Source: Tautonia plasticadhaerens
GTDB lineage: Bacteria > Planctomycetota > Planctomycetia > Isosphaerales > Isosphaeraceae
Direction: 5' to 3'
Assembly: GCF_007752535.1 (NCBI RefSeq)
Contig: NZ_CP036426.1
Coordinates: 5,208,001 to 5,272,000, forward strand
DNA: 64,000 bases
Below are positions 36,445 through 45,197 of the stretch, piece by piece; position 1 is the stretch's first letter, and every line of letters begins with the position of its first letter. Under the pieces are notes generated by a model, which saw only the letters and a program-made list of their open reading frames with translations, ran no database searches and had not been told where the DNA came from. A program made the position numbers and the translations under genes.

Positions 36445-37770
36445 ATGTCTATCGCACCGAGCCGTCCACGCAAGCCGACCGCCAAGCCCGTCCGACTCGC
36501 AGAGCCCCCGAATGGCCCTCCCGAATTGCCGGAGATCAACGCCGACCTGCGGGAGCAACTCCGGCGGGACATCGACGAGCGAGGCATCCTCGTGCCGATC
36601 CTCGTGACCCAGGACGGTGAGGTGCTCGACGGCAAGCTGCGGTTGGCGATTGCCCAGGAACTGGGGATCAAGAACATCCCCAAGATCATCGTGGGCAAGC
36701 TCTCCCCCGGCGAGCGACAGGACCTGCGATTGGCGGTCAACCTGTATCGACGGCATCTTACCCGAGAGCAGGTCCGCCATCTCGTGGAATGGGCACTGCG
36801 CCAGCAGCCGGAGGCCAGCGATCGCAGCATCGCCACAAGATGCGGGGTCAGTCCGACGACGGTCGGGACCGTCCGACGAGGTGTCCAAGTTGGACACCTG
36901 CCGACGAGGAACGGCCAGGATGGCAAGCGATATCCTTCCACCCGCAAGCCGGTCGTCATCACCAGCAGCGAGTCCCAGGCCAGGGAGGCGGCTCAACTCC
37001 TCAGCGAACTCGGCGATGATGCCCCTGACCGAGCGATCAACATCAAGAAACTCCGCCGGGTCAGGAGCGCAAAGGGACGGGCGGATCTATTGGCGAGAGT
37101 TTCGGAGATGAAGCCGGGGGTTGATCCCGACTACGTGGTTCACCACTGCGACTTCCGCTCGCTCACCGGCCTTTTCGAACCCGGCTCGGTGGACCTGGTG
37201 CTGGCCGACCCGCCCTGGGGAGGGCAATTTTCCCCACATCGACGGGCCTTTGCGGAGACAATCGAGCGGCTGCTCAAGCCCGACGGGATCGCAGCCATCT
37301 ACACCGGTGTTGCACATATGCCCGAGTTCCTCGACGAACTCAGGGCGGTGGGGCTGAAGTACCTCTGGACGATCGTGGCGGCCAGGAAGGCGAGCACCGT
37401 CAACCAGAGACACAGACTGATAAATAGATTGGTTCCGATCGTACTCGTCGGAAAGGGTGGGCTTCGGACGAGCACAGTCCTCAACGATTTGCTCGATCCC
37501 ATGGGTCGTGAAAAGCAGCACCATCCCTGGCAGCAGCCCATCGAGGAGGCCGTCGAGATCATCCGGGCGCTCTGCCCGCCGGGCGGCCTGGTGGCCGATG
37601 TTTGCACCGGCTCTGGCTCGACGGCGGTGGCGACGATCCGGGTCGGCGAGGGGAGGCGATTTGCAGGCTGCGAGGTCGGCAGGGGGACGGTGGAGATCGC
37701 CAGGGCGAGGATCGTCGAGGCTCTGGAGGGGAGGGATGTCGGGGCGGATCTTGAGACGGCGATGAACTGA
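36445..37770 (+). CDS. ParB-like domain fused to a DNA methyltransferase (beta-type order)
   Basis: A 441-residue protein. Residues about 25-110 form a ParB-N-like domain (IDERGILVPILVTQDGEVLDGKLRLAIAQEL). A helix-turn-helix follows (SDRSIATRCGVSPTTVGTVR). The C-terminal half is a DNA amino-methyltransferase: motif IV DPPWGG with Asp at residue 255 and motif I GLVADVCTGSGSTAVAT, the IV-before-I order of beta-class N4/N6 enzymes. ParB-methyltransferase fusions are typical of phages and mobile elements, where they act as solitary methylases or protect element DNA. The gene is intact, unlike its tandem neighbour. Confidence 0.88.
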   Translation: MSIAPSRPRKPTAKPVRLAEPPNGPPELPEINADLREQLRRDIDERGILVPILVTQDGEVLDGKLRLAIAQELGIKNIPKIIVGKLSPGERQDLRLAVNLYRRHLTREQVRHLVEWALRQQPEASDRSIATRCGVSPTTVGTVRRGVQVGHLPTRNGQDGKRYPSTRKPVVITSSESQAREAAQLLSELGDDAPDRAINIKKLRRVRSAKGRADLLARVSEMKPGVDPDYVVHHCDFRSLTGLFEPGSVDLVLADPPWGGQFSPHRRAFAETIERLLKPDGIAAIYTGVAHMPEFLDELRAVGLKYLWTIVAARKASTVNQRHRLINRLVPIVLVGKGGLRTSTVLNDLLDPMGREKQHHPWQQPIEEAVEIIRALCPPGGLVADVCTGSGSTAVATIRVGEGRRFAGCEVGRGTVEIARARIVEALEGRDVGADLETAMN

Positions 37771-38823
37771 GTCATCGACAGTCTGCTCACGTCCCGAGGT
37801 TTCTCCCGAATCCAGCGATCAACTTCAGAGTAAACGCCGATGTCCACCGCCCCGAGCCGACGCAAGGCCGCCTCTAAGAACGCCTGGATCGCAAAGCCCC
37901 GGTACGAGTCCGTTCTCGACCTGCCGCCGCTTGCCCCGGATCAGTATGAGGGGCTGCGGGACAGTATCGCCGCCCAGGGCGTCCTCGTCCCGATCATCGT
38001 CGACTCGGACAGGCCGCTCCGCAGGATCATCGACGGCAACCACCGACGGAAGATCGCCGATGAACTCGATGTCGACTGCCCCGAGGTCGTGAAAGAGGGG
38101 CTGAGCGAGCAAGAGTTGCGGTCGCTTGCGAGAGCGCTCAACCTGGCACGGCGGCAGTTGAGCCAAGAACAGAAGCGGCAGATCATCGCCGATCAGTTGA
38201 GGGAGACCCCTCGAAGGTCAGACAGGTGGGTCGCCAGGCAGCTTGACGTCCACCATGCCACGGTCGCATCGGTACGCTCCACTATGGAGGGCACTGGTCA
38301 GATTATCCAGTGCGCCTCCAGGCTTGGGGCCGACAACAGGGTCCAGCCGGCGCATCGGCTCACGTCGACCAACGGCAAGCCCGCTCCGGAGGTCGACACG
38401 GTCCCGATCCGCCCTCTCCCAGCCTCGTCGGGCGACCTCGACGAGGCTCTGGAGCGTGACGATCCACTCGCCGACGTTGACGAGCAGGCGATCCTCCGTC
38501 GAGCAAAGGAGATACGCCAGCGGAGGATCGTCGAGTGGCGAGAGCGTCAGCAGGAGCGAGAGGAACAAGCTCGGCGGAAGTTGAGCAGCAAACTCACTTG
38601 GAAAATCACAGCAGATCAGCGGGTCGTCAGGTGCCATCTGCTCATCGCCGACCCGCCATACGGCATCAGTCGAGAGCCGTGGGAGCCCGCCACGAAGGAG
38701 TGGTGCTGCCGCTGGACGACGTGCGGGGCGGACTTCCTCGCAATCTTCTGGTCCCAACAGAGGCTCTTTGAGGGGCGAAAGTGGTTCGACGAGTTGCTGA
38801 AGGGGTACAAATTCCAACAAATG

Positions 38824-39912
38824 CTAGTGTCCCGAGTCGGAGGTCCGTTTACAAACCCGCTTGATGCGGTTGAGGATCAGGCCGGCGTCTGCGGCCCACA
38901 CGAACGGCTTGGGGTCCGCGTTGTGGTGCTCCAGGTACCCTCGGATCGCCGCCTCCAACGCCGCCACGCTGCGGAACACGCCGCGTCGGATCCGCGTCTC
39001 GGTGATCTCCGCGAAGAACCGCCCGACCGGGTTCAGCCAAGAGCTGCGGGTCGGAGTGAAGTGCGGGTGGTACTCAGGGGGCCGCAGGAACCATCGCTCC
39101 ACCGCCGGCGTCTCGTGGGTCGCGTAGTGGTCCAGCACCAGGTGGACCTCCACGCCCGGCTCGCGCGGGACGCGGGCGTGGACCTCGTCCAGGAACCGCA
39201 GGAACCCCTTCGCGCGGTGCCTCCGGTGGCACCGACCGATCACCTCGCCGGTAGCCACGTTCGGGGCCGCGAACAGCGATGTGGTCCCGTTGCGGACGTA
39301 GTCGTGGGTAGGCCGCCCGGCCTGCCCCGGCGTCATCGGCAGCAGCGGCTGGGTCCGGCCCAGGGCCTGGACCTGGCTCTTCTCGTCGACGCACAGGGCG
39401 ATCGCCCGCTCCGGCGGGCTCATGTACAGCCCGACGACGTCGCGGACCTTCGCGACGAAGAACGGGTCGGTCGAGAGCTTGGAGGTCTCGCGGAGGTGCG
39501 GCTTCAGCCCGAACGAGCGCCAGATCCGCCCGACGGCCGTCTGGGACATGCCGGCGGCCTCGGCCATGCCGCGGGTACTCCAGTGCGTGGCCGACTCGGG
39601 CTTGGTCTCCAGCGTCCCGGTGACGACCCGCTCGACGTCGGCGTCGGCGATCGTGCGCGGCGCGCCGGGGCGGGGCTCGTCGGCCAGCCCCTCCAGGCGT
39701 CGCTCGACGAACCGCCGCCGCCGGGTGCCAACGGTGGCCGAGCAGACGCGGGGCCTGGCGGCGACCGCCTCGTTCTCCAGCCCCTCGGCGCAGGCCGGGA
39801 CGATGCGGGCGCGGGTGGCGCGCCGCAGGGTGCTCTTGGGGCGGCTCGCCCAGGTCGTCAACGTCTGCCGCTCGTCGTCGCTCAGGACCAGCTCGGCCAG
39901 CGGTCGCGCCAT
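38824..39912 (-). CDS. IS630-family transposase
   Basis: A 362-residue protein. The N-terminal helix-turn-helix (LVLSDDERQTLTTWASRPKS and ATVGTRRRRFVERRLEGL) precedes the DDE core: ALCVDEKSQVQALGRTQP (first Asp), HLVLDHYATHETPAVERW (second Asp) and SSWLNPVGRFFAEITETRIR (Glu). The stop codon TAG is completed by the duplicated TA and one flanking base outside the element, so termination depends on the target. The start is MARPLAELVLSDDER with a GGAGA just upstream. Confidence 0.95.
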   Translation of the reverse strand: MARPLAELVLSDDERQTLTTWASRPKSTLRRATRARIVPACAEGLENEAVAARPRVCSATVGTRRRRFVERRLEGLADEPRPGAPRTIADADVERVVTGTLETKPESATHWSTRGMAEAAGMSQTAVGRIWRSFGLKPHLRETSKLSTDPFFVAKVRDVVGLYMSPPERAIALCVDEKSQVQALGRTQPLLPMTPGQAGRPTHDYVRNGTTSLFAAPNVATGEVIGRCHRRHRAKGFLRFLDEVHARVPREPGVEVHLVLDHYATHETPAVERWFLRPPEYHPHFTPTRSSWLNPVGRFFAEITETRIRRGVFRSVAALEAAIRGYLEHHNADPKPFVWAADAGLILNRIKRVCKRTSDSGH

Positions 39913-39993
39913 GTTGGGGTCTCCTTTGGGGAGACTCTACCGGGCGAACGGCGAGGGCGCAAGGTTATTCAACGGATTTCCGACTCAGGACAC
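38827..39993 (-). mobile_element. IS630-family insertion sequence, complete
   Basis: The element is 1167 bp. The ends share GTGTCCYGAGTCGGA followed by TCCGTT (20 of 23 matching). The TA duplication is at 38825-38826 and 39994-39995. Precise excision restores the methyltransferase reading frame. The transposase is intact. Confidence 0.95.
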
Positions 39994-40514
39994 TAGTTTG
40001 GCATGCTCCGAACAACAACGCTCACAACAGCCGGCATCGATTCAAGGAGACTTGGGAGCCGATCTTCATCTACCGGCGAATTGGCTCGAAACGCTTGATC
40101 TACTCGCAGGACAAGCCCTGGGGGCACGGTCTGCTTAACCACGATTGCCACGTCGCCCCCGTGCCGGAGGGAAATTACAAGGGTGCAGACATGAAATGTC
40201 ACCCCTGTCAGAAACCTCTCTCCGTCATGTGATGGCTCATCTACGCACTGGCCGAGCCGGGCGAGATGGTCGCCTCGCCCTTCGCCGGGGTCGCACCTTG
40301 CGGTGTCGCAGCGACCCAACTCGGGCGAAATTACCACGGCATCGAGATTGACGACGACTGTCGACGGCTCGCTGAGGGGCGGATAGCAATGTACGGGGCG
40401 GACAAGCGGTAGCCGCCTGGGATTGACCCTCTCGACCTCCTTGCCCCCTCCGCCTCAGTCGACCATCATGCGGGGAGTCCGCTCGACCCGTCCCCAAGCC
40501 CCGGAGCGACCCCG

Positions 40515-40925
40515 ATGAAGTCCGTCCTGATCCGCTGGTCCGTGCCCGCCCTCGTCACGATCTTCGTCCTCGGGGCGAACGCCATGCCCCCCCAGGACGA
40601 CGCCAAGGAACTCGCCCACATGGTCTTCTTCACGCTCAAGGTCCGCTCCGAGGAGTCCCGCCAGCGGTTCGTCGATTCCTGCCACACCTACCTGGCCGAC
40701 ATCGAGGGCACGACCTACTTCTCCGTCGGCACGATCGCCGAGGACGTGGAAGAACCCGTCAGCGTCAAGGACTGGGACGTGGCCCTGCACGTCGTCTTCC
40801 GGGACAAGGCCACCAAGGAGGCGTACCTGGTCCACCCGCAGCACGAGCGGTTCGTCGAGGAGAACCGGCCGCACTTCGCCAAGGTCCGGGTCTTCGACAG
40901 CTATCTGATCGATCCCAGCGAGTGA
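40515..40925 (+). CDS. Secreted Dabb-type (stress-responsive A/B barrel) protein
   Basis: A 136-residue protein with a signal peptide (KSVLIRWSVPALVTIFVLGA). The mature part has the Dabb pattern ELAHMVFFTLKVRSEESRQR FVDSCHTYL, WDVALHVVFRDKATKEAYLV HPQHERFVEE and VRVFDSYL. Dabb domains are small ferredoxin-fold dimers. The substrate is unknown. Export is unusual for this family but common in planctomycete versions. Confidence 0.82.
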   Translation: MKSVLIRWSVPALVTIFVLGANAMPPQDDAKELAHMVFFTLKVRSEESRQRFVDSCHTYLADIEGTTYFSVGTIAEDVEEPVSVKDWDVALHVVFRDKATKEAYLVHPQHERFVEENRPHFAKVRVFDSYLIDPSE

Positions 40926-40966
40926 CGAGTCGCTCCCTTTGCTGAAGGAGCGGCGGACTACCCACG

Positions 40967-41413
40967 ATGGACCACAACTCGTACATGCGCCGCTGCCTCG
41001 ACCTGGCACGTGTGGCCGGCGATCGGGGGGACACGCCGATCGGTGCCATCGTTGTCTTCGACGGCAGGATCGTCGCCGAGGCGAGCGAGGAGCTTCCGAC
41101 CGGGCAGTCGGTCACCGGGCACGCCGAGGTCCTCGCCGTCCAGCGGGCCGTCGACTTGCTCGGGAGCACCGACCTCTCGGGGAGCATGCTCTACACGACC
41201 GCCGAGCCCTGATTCATGTGCTCCTACGTTATCCGCCAGGCCCGCATCGCCGCCGTTGTCCACGGGCGCAACACCCCGCTGATCGGCGGCGTCACCTCGG
41301 CGCACCCGATCCTGACCGCCGCCGACTTCGACCCGTGGCGTCCCGCCCCCGAGGTGATCGGCGGCGTGCTGGAGGAGGAGTGCCTGGCGCTACGCAAACG
41401 ATCGGAACCATGA
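40967..41413 (+). pseudogene. Cytidine/guanine deaminase-like gene with TGA at a zinc-cysteine position
   Basis: The frame encodes DLARVAGDRGDTPIGAIVVF DGRIV, the zinc-site GHAEVLAVQRAVDLLG, then MLYTTAEP followed by TGA (41210-41212) and FMCSYVIRQARIAAVVHGRN. The family motif is T-x-E-P-C-x-M-C, so the TGA stands exactly where the first zinc-binding Cys is expected (TGC to TGA is one change). The remainder runs to LEEECLALRKRSEP. If translated only to the TGA, the product lacks the zinc site. Selenocysteine insertion is possible in theory, but no SECIS-like hairpin is obvious next to the TGA. Confidence 0.8.
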
Positions 41414-41574
41414 TGGGGAAAGGCCACTTGGCGAGTCTCCGAGCACCAGGTACCGATCTGGGAAGACGACCCCCCCGAGAACCATTCCCCCCGGTTGTGG
41501 CGACCGGGTAGGATCGGTGCGCTTCGAGGTCATCTCCCGGAAGCCATTCGTGCCCCGAGCCGAGGAGCCAGCCC

Positions 41575-42474
41575 ATGCGTGCACGTCCCGTCGCCCTCGC
41601 CCTGACCGTCGGACTCTGCCTGCTGTCCCGGAGCGTCATCGCCGGAGACTGCACCGACGACGCCCCCTGCGGAGGGAAGCCCGCCCTCCGCATCGGTGCC
41701 GTCGCCTACTCGCCCGCCGCCGTGACCATCTTCGAGGGCGTCCGGCGTTACTTCGACAGCCACGACATGCCCGTCGACTACGTGCTCTATTCGAACTACG
41801 ACGCCCTGGTCGCTGCCCTGAACGAGGGACAGGTCGACATCGCCTGGAACACCCCGCTGGCCCACGCCCGGTACCACCTGCTCGCAGGCGAGAAGAGCCG
41901 GACGCTGGTCATGCGGGACGTGGACTGCGGCTTCCGCTCGGTCCTCGTCGCCCGGAAGGACGCCGGCATCGACTCGGTCGGGCAGCTTGAGGGCAGGACG
42001 CTGGTCCTGGGCAGCGAGGACGCCGCCGAGGCGACCGTGCTTCCCCGCCACTACCTGGCTGAGGAGGGCGTCGACCTCGACGACATCAAGGTCCTGAGCC
42101 TGGACGGAGAGGTCGACCTGGAAGGCAATCCCTGCTCCAGCGAGCGGTACGTGCTCCAGGCGCTGCTGGAGGGCCGGGGCGATGCGGGGATCATCGGCGA
42201 GCGGCTCTGGAACCACCTGAGGAAGGAGCGCCCCGAAGATGCCGACCGGCTCGTCGCCGTCTGGACGACGCCGCCGTTCAGCCACTGCGTCTTCAGCGCC
42301 AGCGAGGGCCTCGACGAGGACCTTGCGAGGCGGTTCACCGACCTGATGACGAAGATGGACCCGACCGACCCGCAGACCGCCGACGTGATGCGGCTGGAGG
42401 GGACAAGGGTGTGGGTCGTCGGCAGCCCGGACGGCTTCGAGGACCTGCTGGAGGCGCTGCGGGAGGGGCGTTGA
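41575..42474 (+). CDS. PhnD-like phosphate/phosphite/phosphonate-type substrate-binding protein
   Basis: A 299-residue exported protein (signal peptide VALALTVGLCLLSRSVIAGD). The mature sequence has the type II periplasmic-binding fold typical of PhnD: RIGAVAYSPAAVTIFEGVRR, YVLYSNYDALVAALNEGQVDIAWNTP, LVLGSEDAAEATVLPRHYLA and GDAGIIGERLWNHL. Such proteins deliver phosphonate, phosphite or related anions to an ABC transporter. No permease or ATPase gene is adjacent, so it may act alone or in sensing. Confidence 0.82.
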   Translation: MRARPVALALTVGLCLLSRSVIAGDCTDDAPCGGKPALRIGAVAYSPAAVTIFEGVRRYFDSHDMPVDYVLYSNYDALVAALNEGQVDIAWNTPLAHARYHLLAGEKSRTLVMRDVDCGFRSVLVARKDAGIDSVGQLEGRTLVLGSEDAAEATVLPRHYLAEEGVDLDDIKVLSLDGEVDLEGNPCSSERYVLQALLEGRGDAGIIGERLWNHLRKERPEDADRLVAVWTTPPFSHCVFSASEGLDEDLARRFTDLMTKMDPTDPQTADVMRLEGTRVWVVGSPDGFEDLLEALREGR

Positions 42475-42490
42475 GGCGTTGGAGTCCGGA

Positions 42491-43069
42491 ATGAGCCCCA
42501 AAGCCAAGGACCAGGGAGACCGTAAGGCCGCCCTGGTCGAGAAGTTGAGCGCTCTTGCAGAGGGGCTTCGCCGGGGGGAGGACTTGCCGATCTCCCGGGT
42601 GACGCCCCTCAAGTCGCTCTGCCAGGACCGAGAGGCCGCCGCACCGTTCGCCCTGTCCCTCCTCCGGATGGTCGGTCGTGACCTCCGGGCGAAGCGGAGG
42701 CCCCGGCGGTACCGGATGCTCGTCGAGCAGGCGGCAAAGGTGTTGCAGGCTTGCCTGGACAAGCCGTCCGGTGCGCTCGAAGGGAGTCTGCGTTCCCTCC
42801 TCGTGGAGATGGACGGGGAGAGGAGACAGGCCCGACCGACGAATTGGGGCGTGTTCCTGATCGTCGTGAGCAACGGACTGTTGCGGGTGGCGGAGGCGTG
42901 CCTGAAGGCTGTCCTCGACCCAGCCAGGGCATCGTCGCTGCTCTATGGAGCTTCCGTGGTCTACGCCGAGTTGCAGGGGGACGGCCCGGGCACCGGCTTG
43001 AGGCCCTCTGCGGCAACCACGATCGAGGAGATCGCCCGGTTCTGGCGGGACCGGTACGGTATCGAGTGA
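42491..43069 (+). CDS. Hypothetical helical protein
   Basis: The start at 42491 (MSPKAKDQGDRKAALVEKLS) has GGAG six bases upstream and follows the PhnD-like stop by 16 bases. The product is 192 residues, all-helical, with LVEQAAKVLQACLDKPSGAL and GVFLIVVSNGLLRVAEACLK. It has no recognisable domain. The short spacing suggests co-transcription with the binding protein gene. Confidence 0.55.
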   Translation: MSPKAKDQGDRKAALVEKLSALAEGLRRGEDLPISRVTPLKSLCQDREAAAPFALSLLRMVGRDLRAKRRPRRYRMLVEQAAKVLQACLDKPSGALEGSLRSLLVEMDGERRQARPTNWGVFLIVVSNGLLRVAEACLKAVLDPARASSLLYGASVVYAELQGDGPGTGLRPSAATTIEEIARFWRDRYGIE

Positions 43070-43087
43070 TAGGTTGAGGCGGAGACG

Positions 43088-43580
43088 ATGTGCGGACGAT
43101 ACACGCTGCGGGCCAGGCGGGAGACGATCGCCGAGGCGTTCGACGTGCCCGAGGTCCCCGAACTGCCCGCCCGCTACAACATCGCCCCGACGCAGCCGGT
43201 CCCGACGGTGCGGCTCGACCCGGATCGGCGGGTCCGGGAGCTATCCCTCTTCCACTGGGGTCTGGTCCCGTCCTGGGCCGACGACCCGTCGATCGGCAAC
43301 AAGATGATCAACGCCAGGGCCGAGACCGTGGCCGAGAAGCCGGCGTTCCGCCACGCCTTCAAGTCGAAACGCAGCCTGGTGGTCGCAGATGGCTTCTATG
43401 AATGTCGAAAAATTGATGGGAAGAAACAGCCCTACTTCATCCGCATGAAGGATGAGCGCCCCTTCGCCTTCGCCGGGCTGTGGGAGTATTGGGAGCGGGA
43501 CACCGGCGCACTCCAGTCGTGCACGATCATCACGACCGAGCCCAACGACCTGGTGGCACCGATCCACGACCGGGTGCCGG
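43088..43580 (+). pseudogene. Second SRAP (YedK-type) gene, 3' end lost at a transposase fragment
   Basis: It begins MCGRYTLRARRETIAEAFDV with Cys2, followed by YNIAPTQPVPTV, LFHWGLVPSWADD, MINARAETVAEKPAF, VADGFYECRK and ERPFAFAGLWEYWER. The frame runs to IHDRVPA, where the conserved HDRMPVIL His motif should continue, and then reads into unrelated sequence starting about 43581. About 60 C-terminal residues are missing. The product keeps Cys2 and the His of HDR but loses the rest of the fold. Confidence 0.9.
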
Positions 43581-44560
43581 CTTGTCATTCCCCAAATCTT
43601 GGTAGCATGGTCGAAGCTTCTCCTCCGCGCTCTCGTCCCCTTGGTGAGGAGGCCCGGCGATGGAGCGGCCGATTCCCCCCGAACCTGAGCCGACCCGTTG
43701 GGCCTCGGCCCACTTCGCGGGGGCCGACCTCGCCGATGTCCGCCGCGTCCGCAGGGTCGTCCGGATCGCCGGGGCCTGGGCCGACCGGCCCGGTCGCAGC
43801 ATCCCGGCTCCGTTCGAGGACCGCTACGACATCAAGGCGGCCTACCACCTGTTCGACCACGCCGACGCCACCCCCGAGCGCCTCCAGGCCGGGCACCGCG
43901 GGCTCGTGGCCGAGGCCCTTCGACAGCGGGGGACCTCCCTGCTGATCGAGGACACGACCGTCATCTCCTACCCCGGCCGCCGGCCGGTCCCCGGCCTGGG
44001 TACGGTCGGCTACTCCGGGCGGGGCCAGACGGGATTCCACCTGCACACCGTCCTGGCGGCCCGTTGGCCGGGGCAGGTCCGCCCCGACGCGCACGGCCGG
44101 CGGCCCGCCCTGGAGGTCCTCGGCCTGGCCGACCAGCAGTCCGACGTCCGAGCACCCTTGCCGGCCGGCACGACCCGCCGTCGGCCGCCGGCCCGCAAGC
44201 CGACCGACCCGCCTAAGTCCTGGGAGCGGGCCACCGAGCGGGTCGGCCCGGCCCCCGAGGGGGCCGCGGTCCGCTGGGTGCGGGTCTGCGACCGCGAGGC
44301 GGACATCGACGAGTTCCTCCGCAGCTGCCAGCGGGCCCGACACGGCTTCGTCGTGCCCGCGGCGCGCGACCGTATCGTGATGGACCCGGCGACCGGCCGG
44401 CCCGACGGCTCGCTGCGCCGCCAGGTCGCCGCCTCGGCGGCCCTCGGCCAGTTCGTCCTCCAGTTGCGGTCGCGACCGGGCCGGGCCGCGCGGTCGGCGA
44501 CGCTGTCGGTCAGCGTCACCCCGGTGGCGCCGGTCGCCCCGCGGCGGCTGGGCCGGGGTT
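43581..44560 (+). pseudogene. IS4-like transposase fragment
   Basis: From the ATG at 43660: MERPIPPEPEPTRWASAHFA GADLADVRRVRRVV, then YDIKAAYHLFDHADATPERL, LLIEDTTVISYPGRRPVPGL, GFHLHTVLAARW and RWVRVCDREADIDEFLR. This is the N-terminal domain and first two catalytic Asp regions of IS4/Tn5-type transposases. Coding similarity ends about 44560, before the Tyr-Glu region. Both boundaries are estimated. The fragment joins an SRAP gene on the left to the C-terminal end of a different gene on the right, so a deletion or IS-mediated fusion must have occurred. Confidence 0.8.
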
Positions 44561-45020
44561 CCTTCCCGCCCGTCCCGATCGCCGACAGCAGCACGTCTTT
44601 GAGCCGGTCCCCGGCATCGAAGGGAGAGAGTTCTCCCCCGGCCAGCAGGTGCTTCGCATGGACGACCAGTTCGTTCATCGAGCCTGTGACGGCACGCCCC
44701 GACGCCCTGGCGAATTGGACCGTCCCGCCCTCCGGGGCGATGAACCGGTGATAGACGAACGCCTGCCCGTCGTCTTCCAAGGACTCCCTCAGGTTGTCCA
44801 GGGCTCGCCCGATGAAGCGACGATCGTCCGTGATCCCCCTGGCGAAGAAGACGGTCGAGTAGAGCGACCTGGTGTTGCTCACGAGGATGTACTGCGTCCG
44901 GTCGGCGACGAAGAGGTGGGCCGACCAGTCCGAGTACGGGTCATCGGAGGTGGGCAGGGCGGGGAGCGACCCCGCCTTGATCCTGGCGTTCAGCTTCTGG
45001 GACGGGCGGAAGATCAGCAC
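44561..45020 (-). pseudogene. DUF6933-like protein, C-terminus lost at the transposase fragment
   Basis: From the ATG at 45020: MLIFRPSQKLNARIKAGSLP, YSDWSAHLFVADRTQYILVS, RSLYSTVFFARGI, TVQFARASGRAVTGSMNELV and DRLKDVLLSAIGTGGK. After this it reads into the antisense strand of the transposase fragment. The SAHLF-x-xDRTQYIL-x-xN motif is characteristic of DUF6933 proteins of unknown function. Only the last 20 or so residues seem to be missing, so it may still be functional. Confidence 0.6.
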
Positions 45021-45197
45021 CGTTACATCATCCCTCTACCGTCCTGGGACAAGACGCAGCCGAGCCCCGATCTCTCCGGGACCTGGTGGACATCCGGGGC
45101 GATGGCCAGGTTGGGGCGATGGCCAGGTCGAGGCGCTGTTCCGTCTGTGCCTCATCCCCGCCGGACCCCTCGCATCTCGCCCGGATCATCGTCCATC

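Larger units (their letters stand above)
37840..40412 (+). pseudogene. Second ParB-methyltransferase gene, split by IS630 and carrying a TGA
   Basis: The 5' part (37840-38826, 329 codons) contains a ParB-N domain (GVLVPIIVDSDRPLRRIIDG NHRRKIADELDVD), a long helical linker and motif IV IADPPYGISREPWEP. Excising the IS630 copy and one TA joins FQQMLV to WHAPNNNAHNSRHRF in frame, and motif I (VASPFAGVAPCGVAATQLGR) lies at the C-terminus. A TGA at 40230-40232 interrupts CQKPLSVM-WLIYAL, where an Arg codon CGA is likely ancestral. The original length is about 467 residues. It was probably a DNA adenine methylase acting with or beside the upstream gene. Confidence 0.9.
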
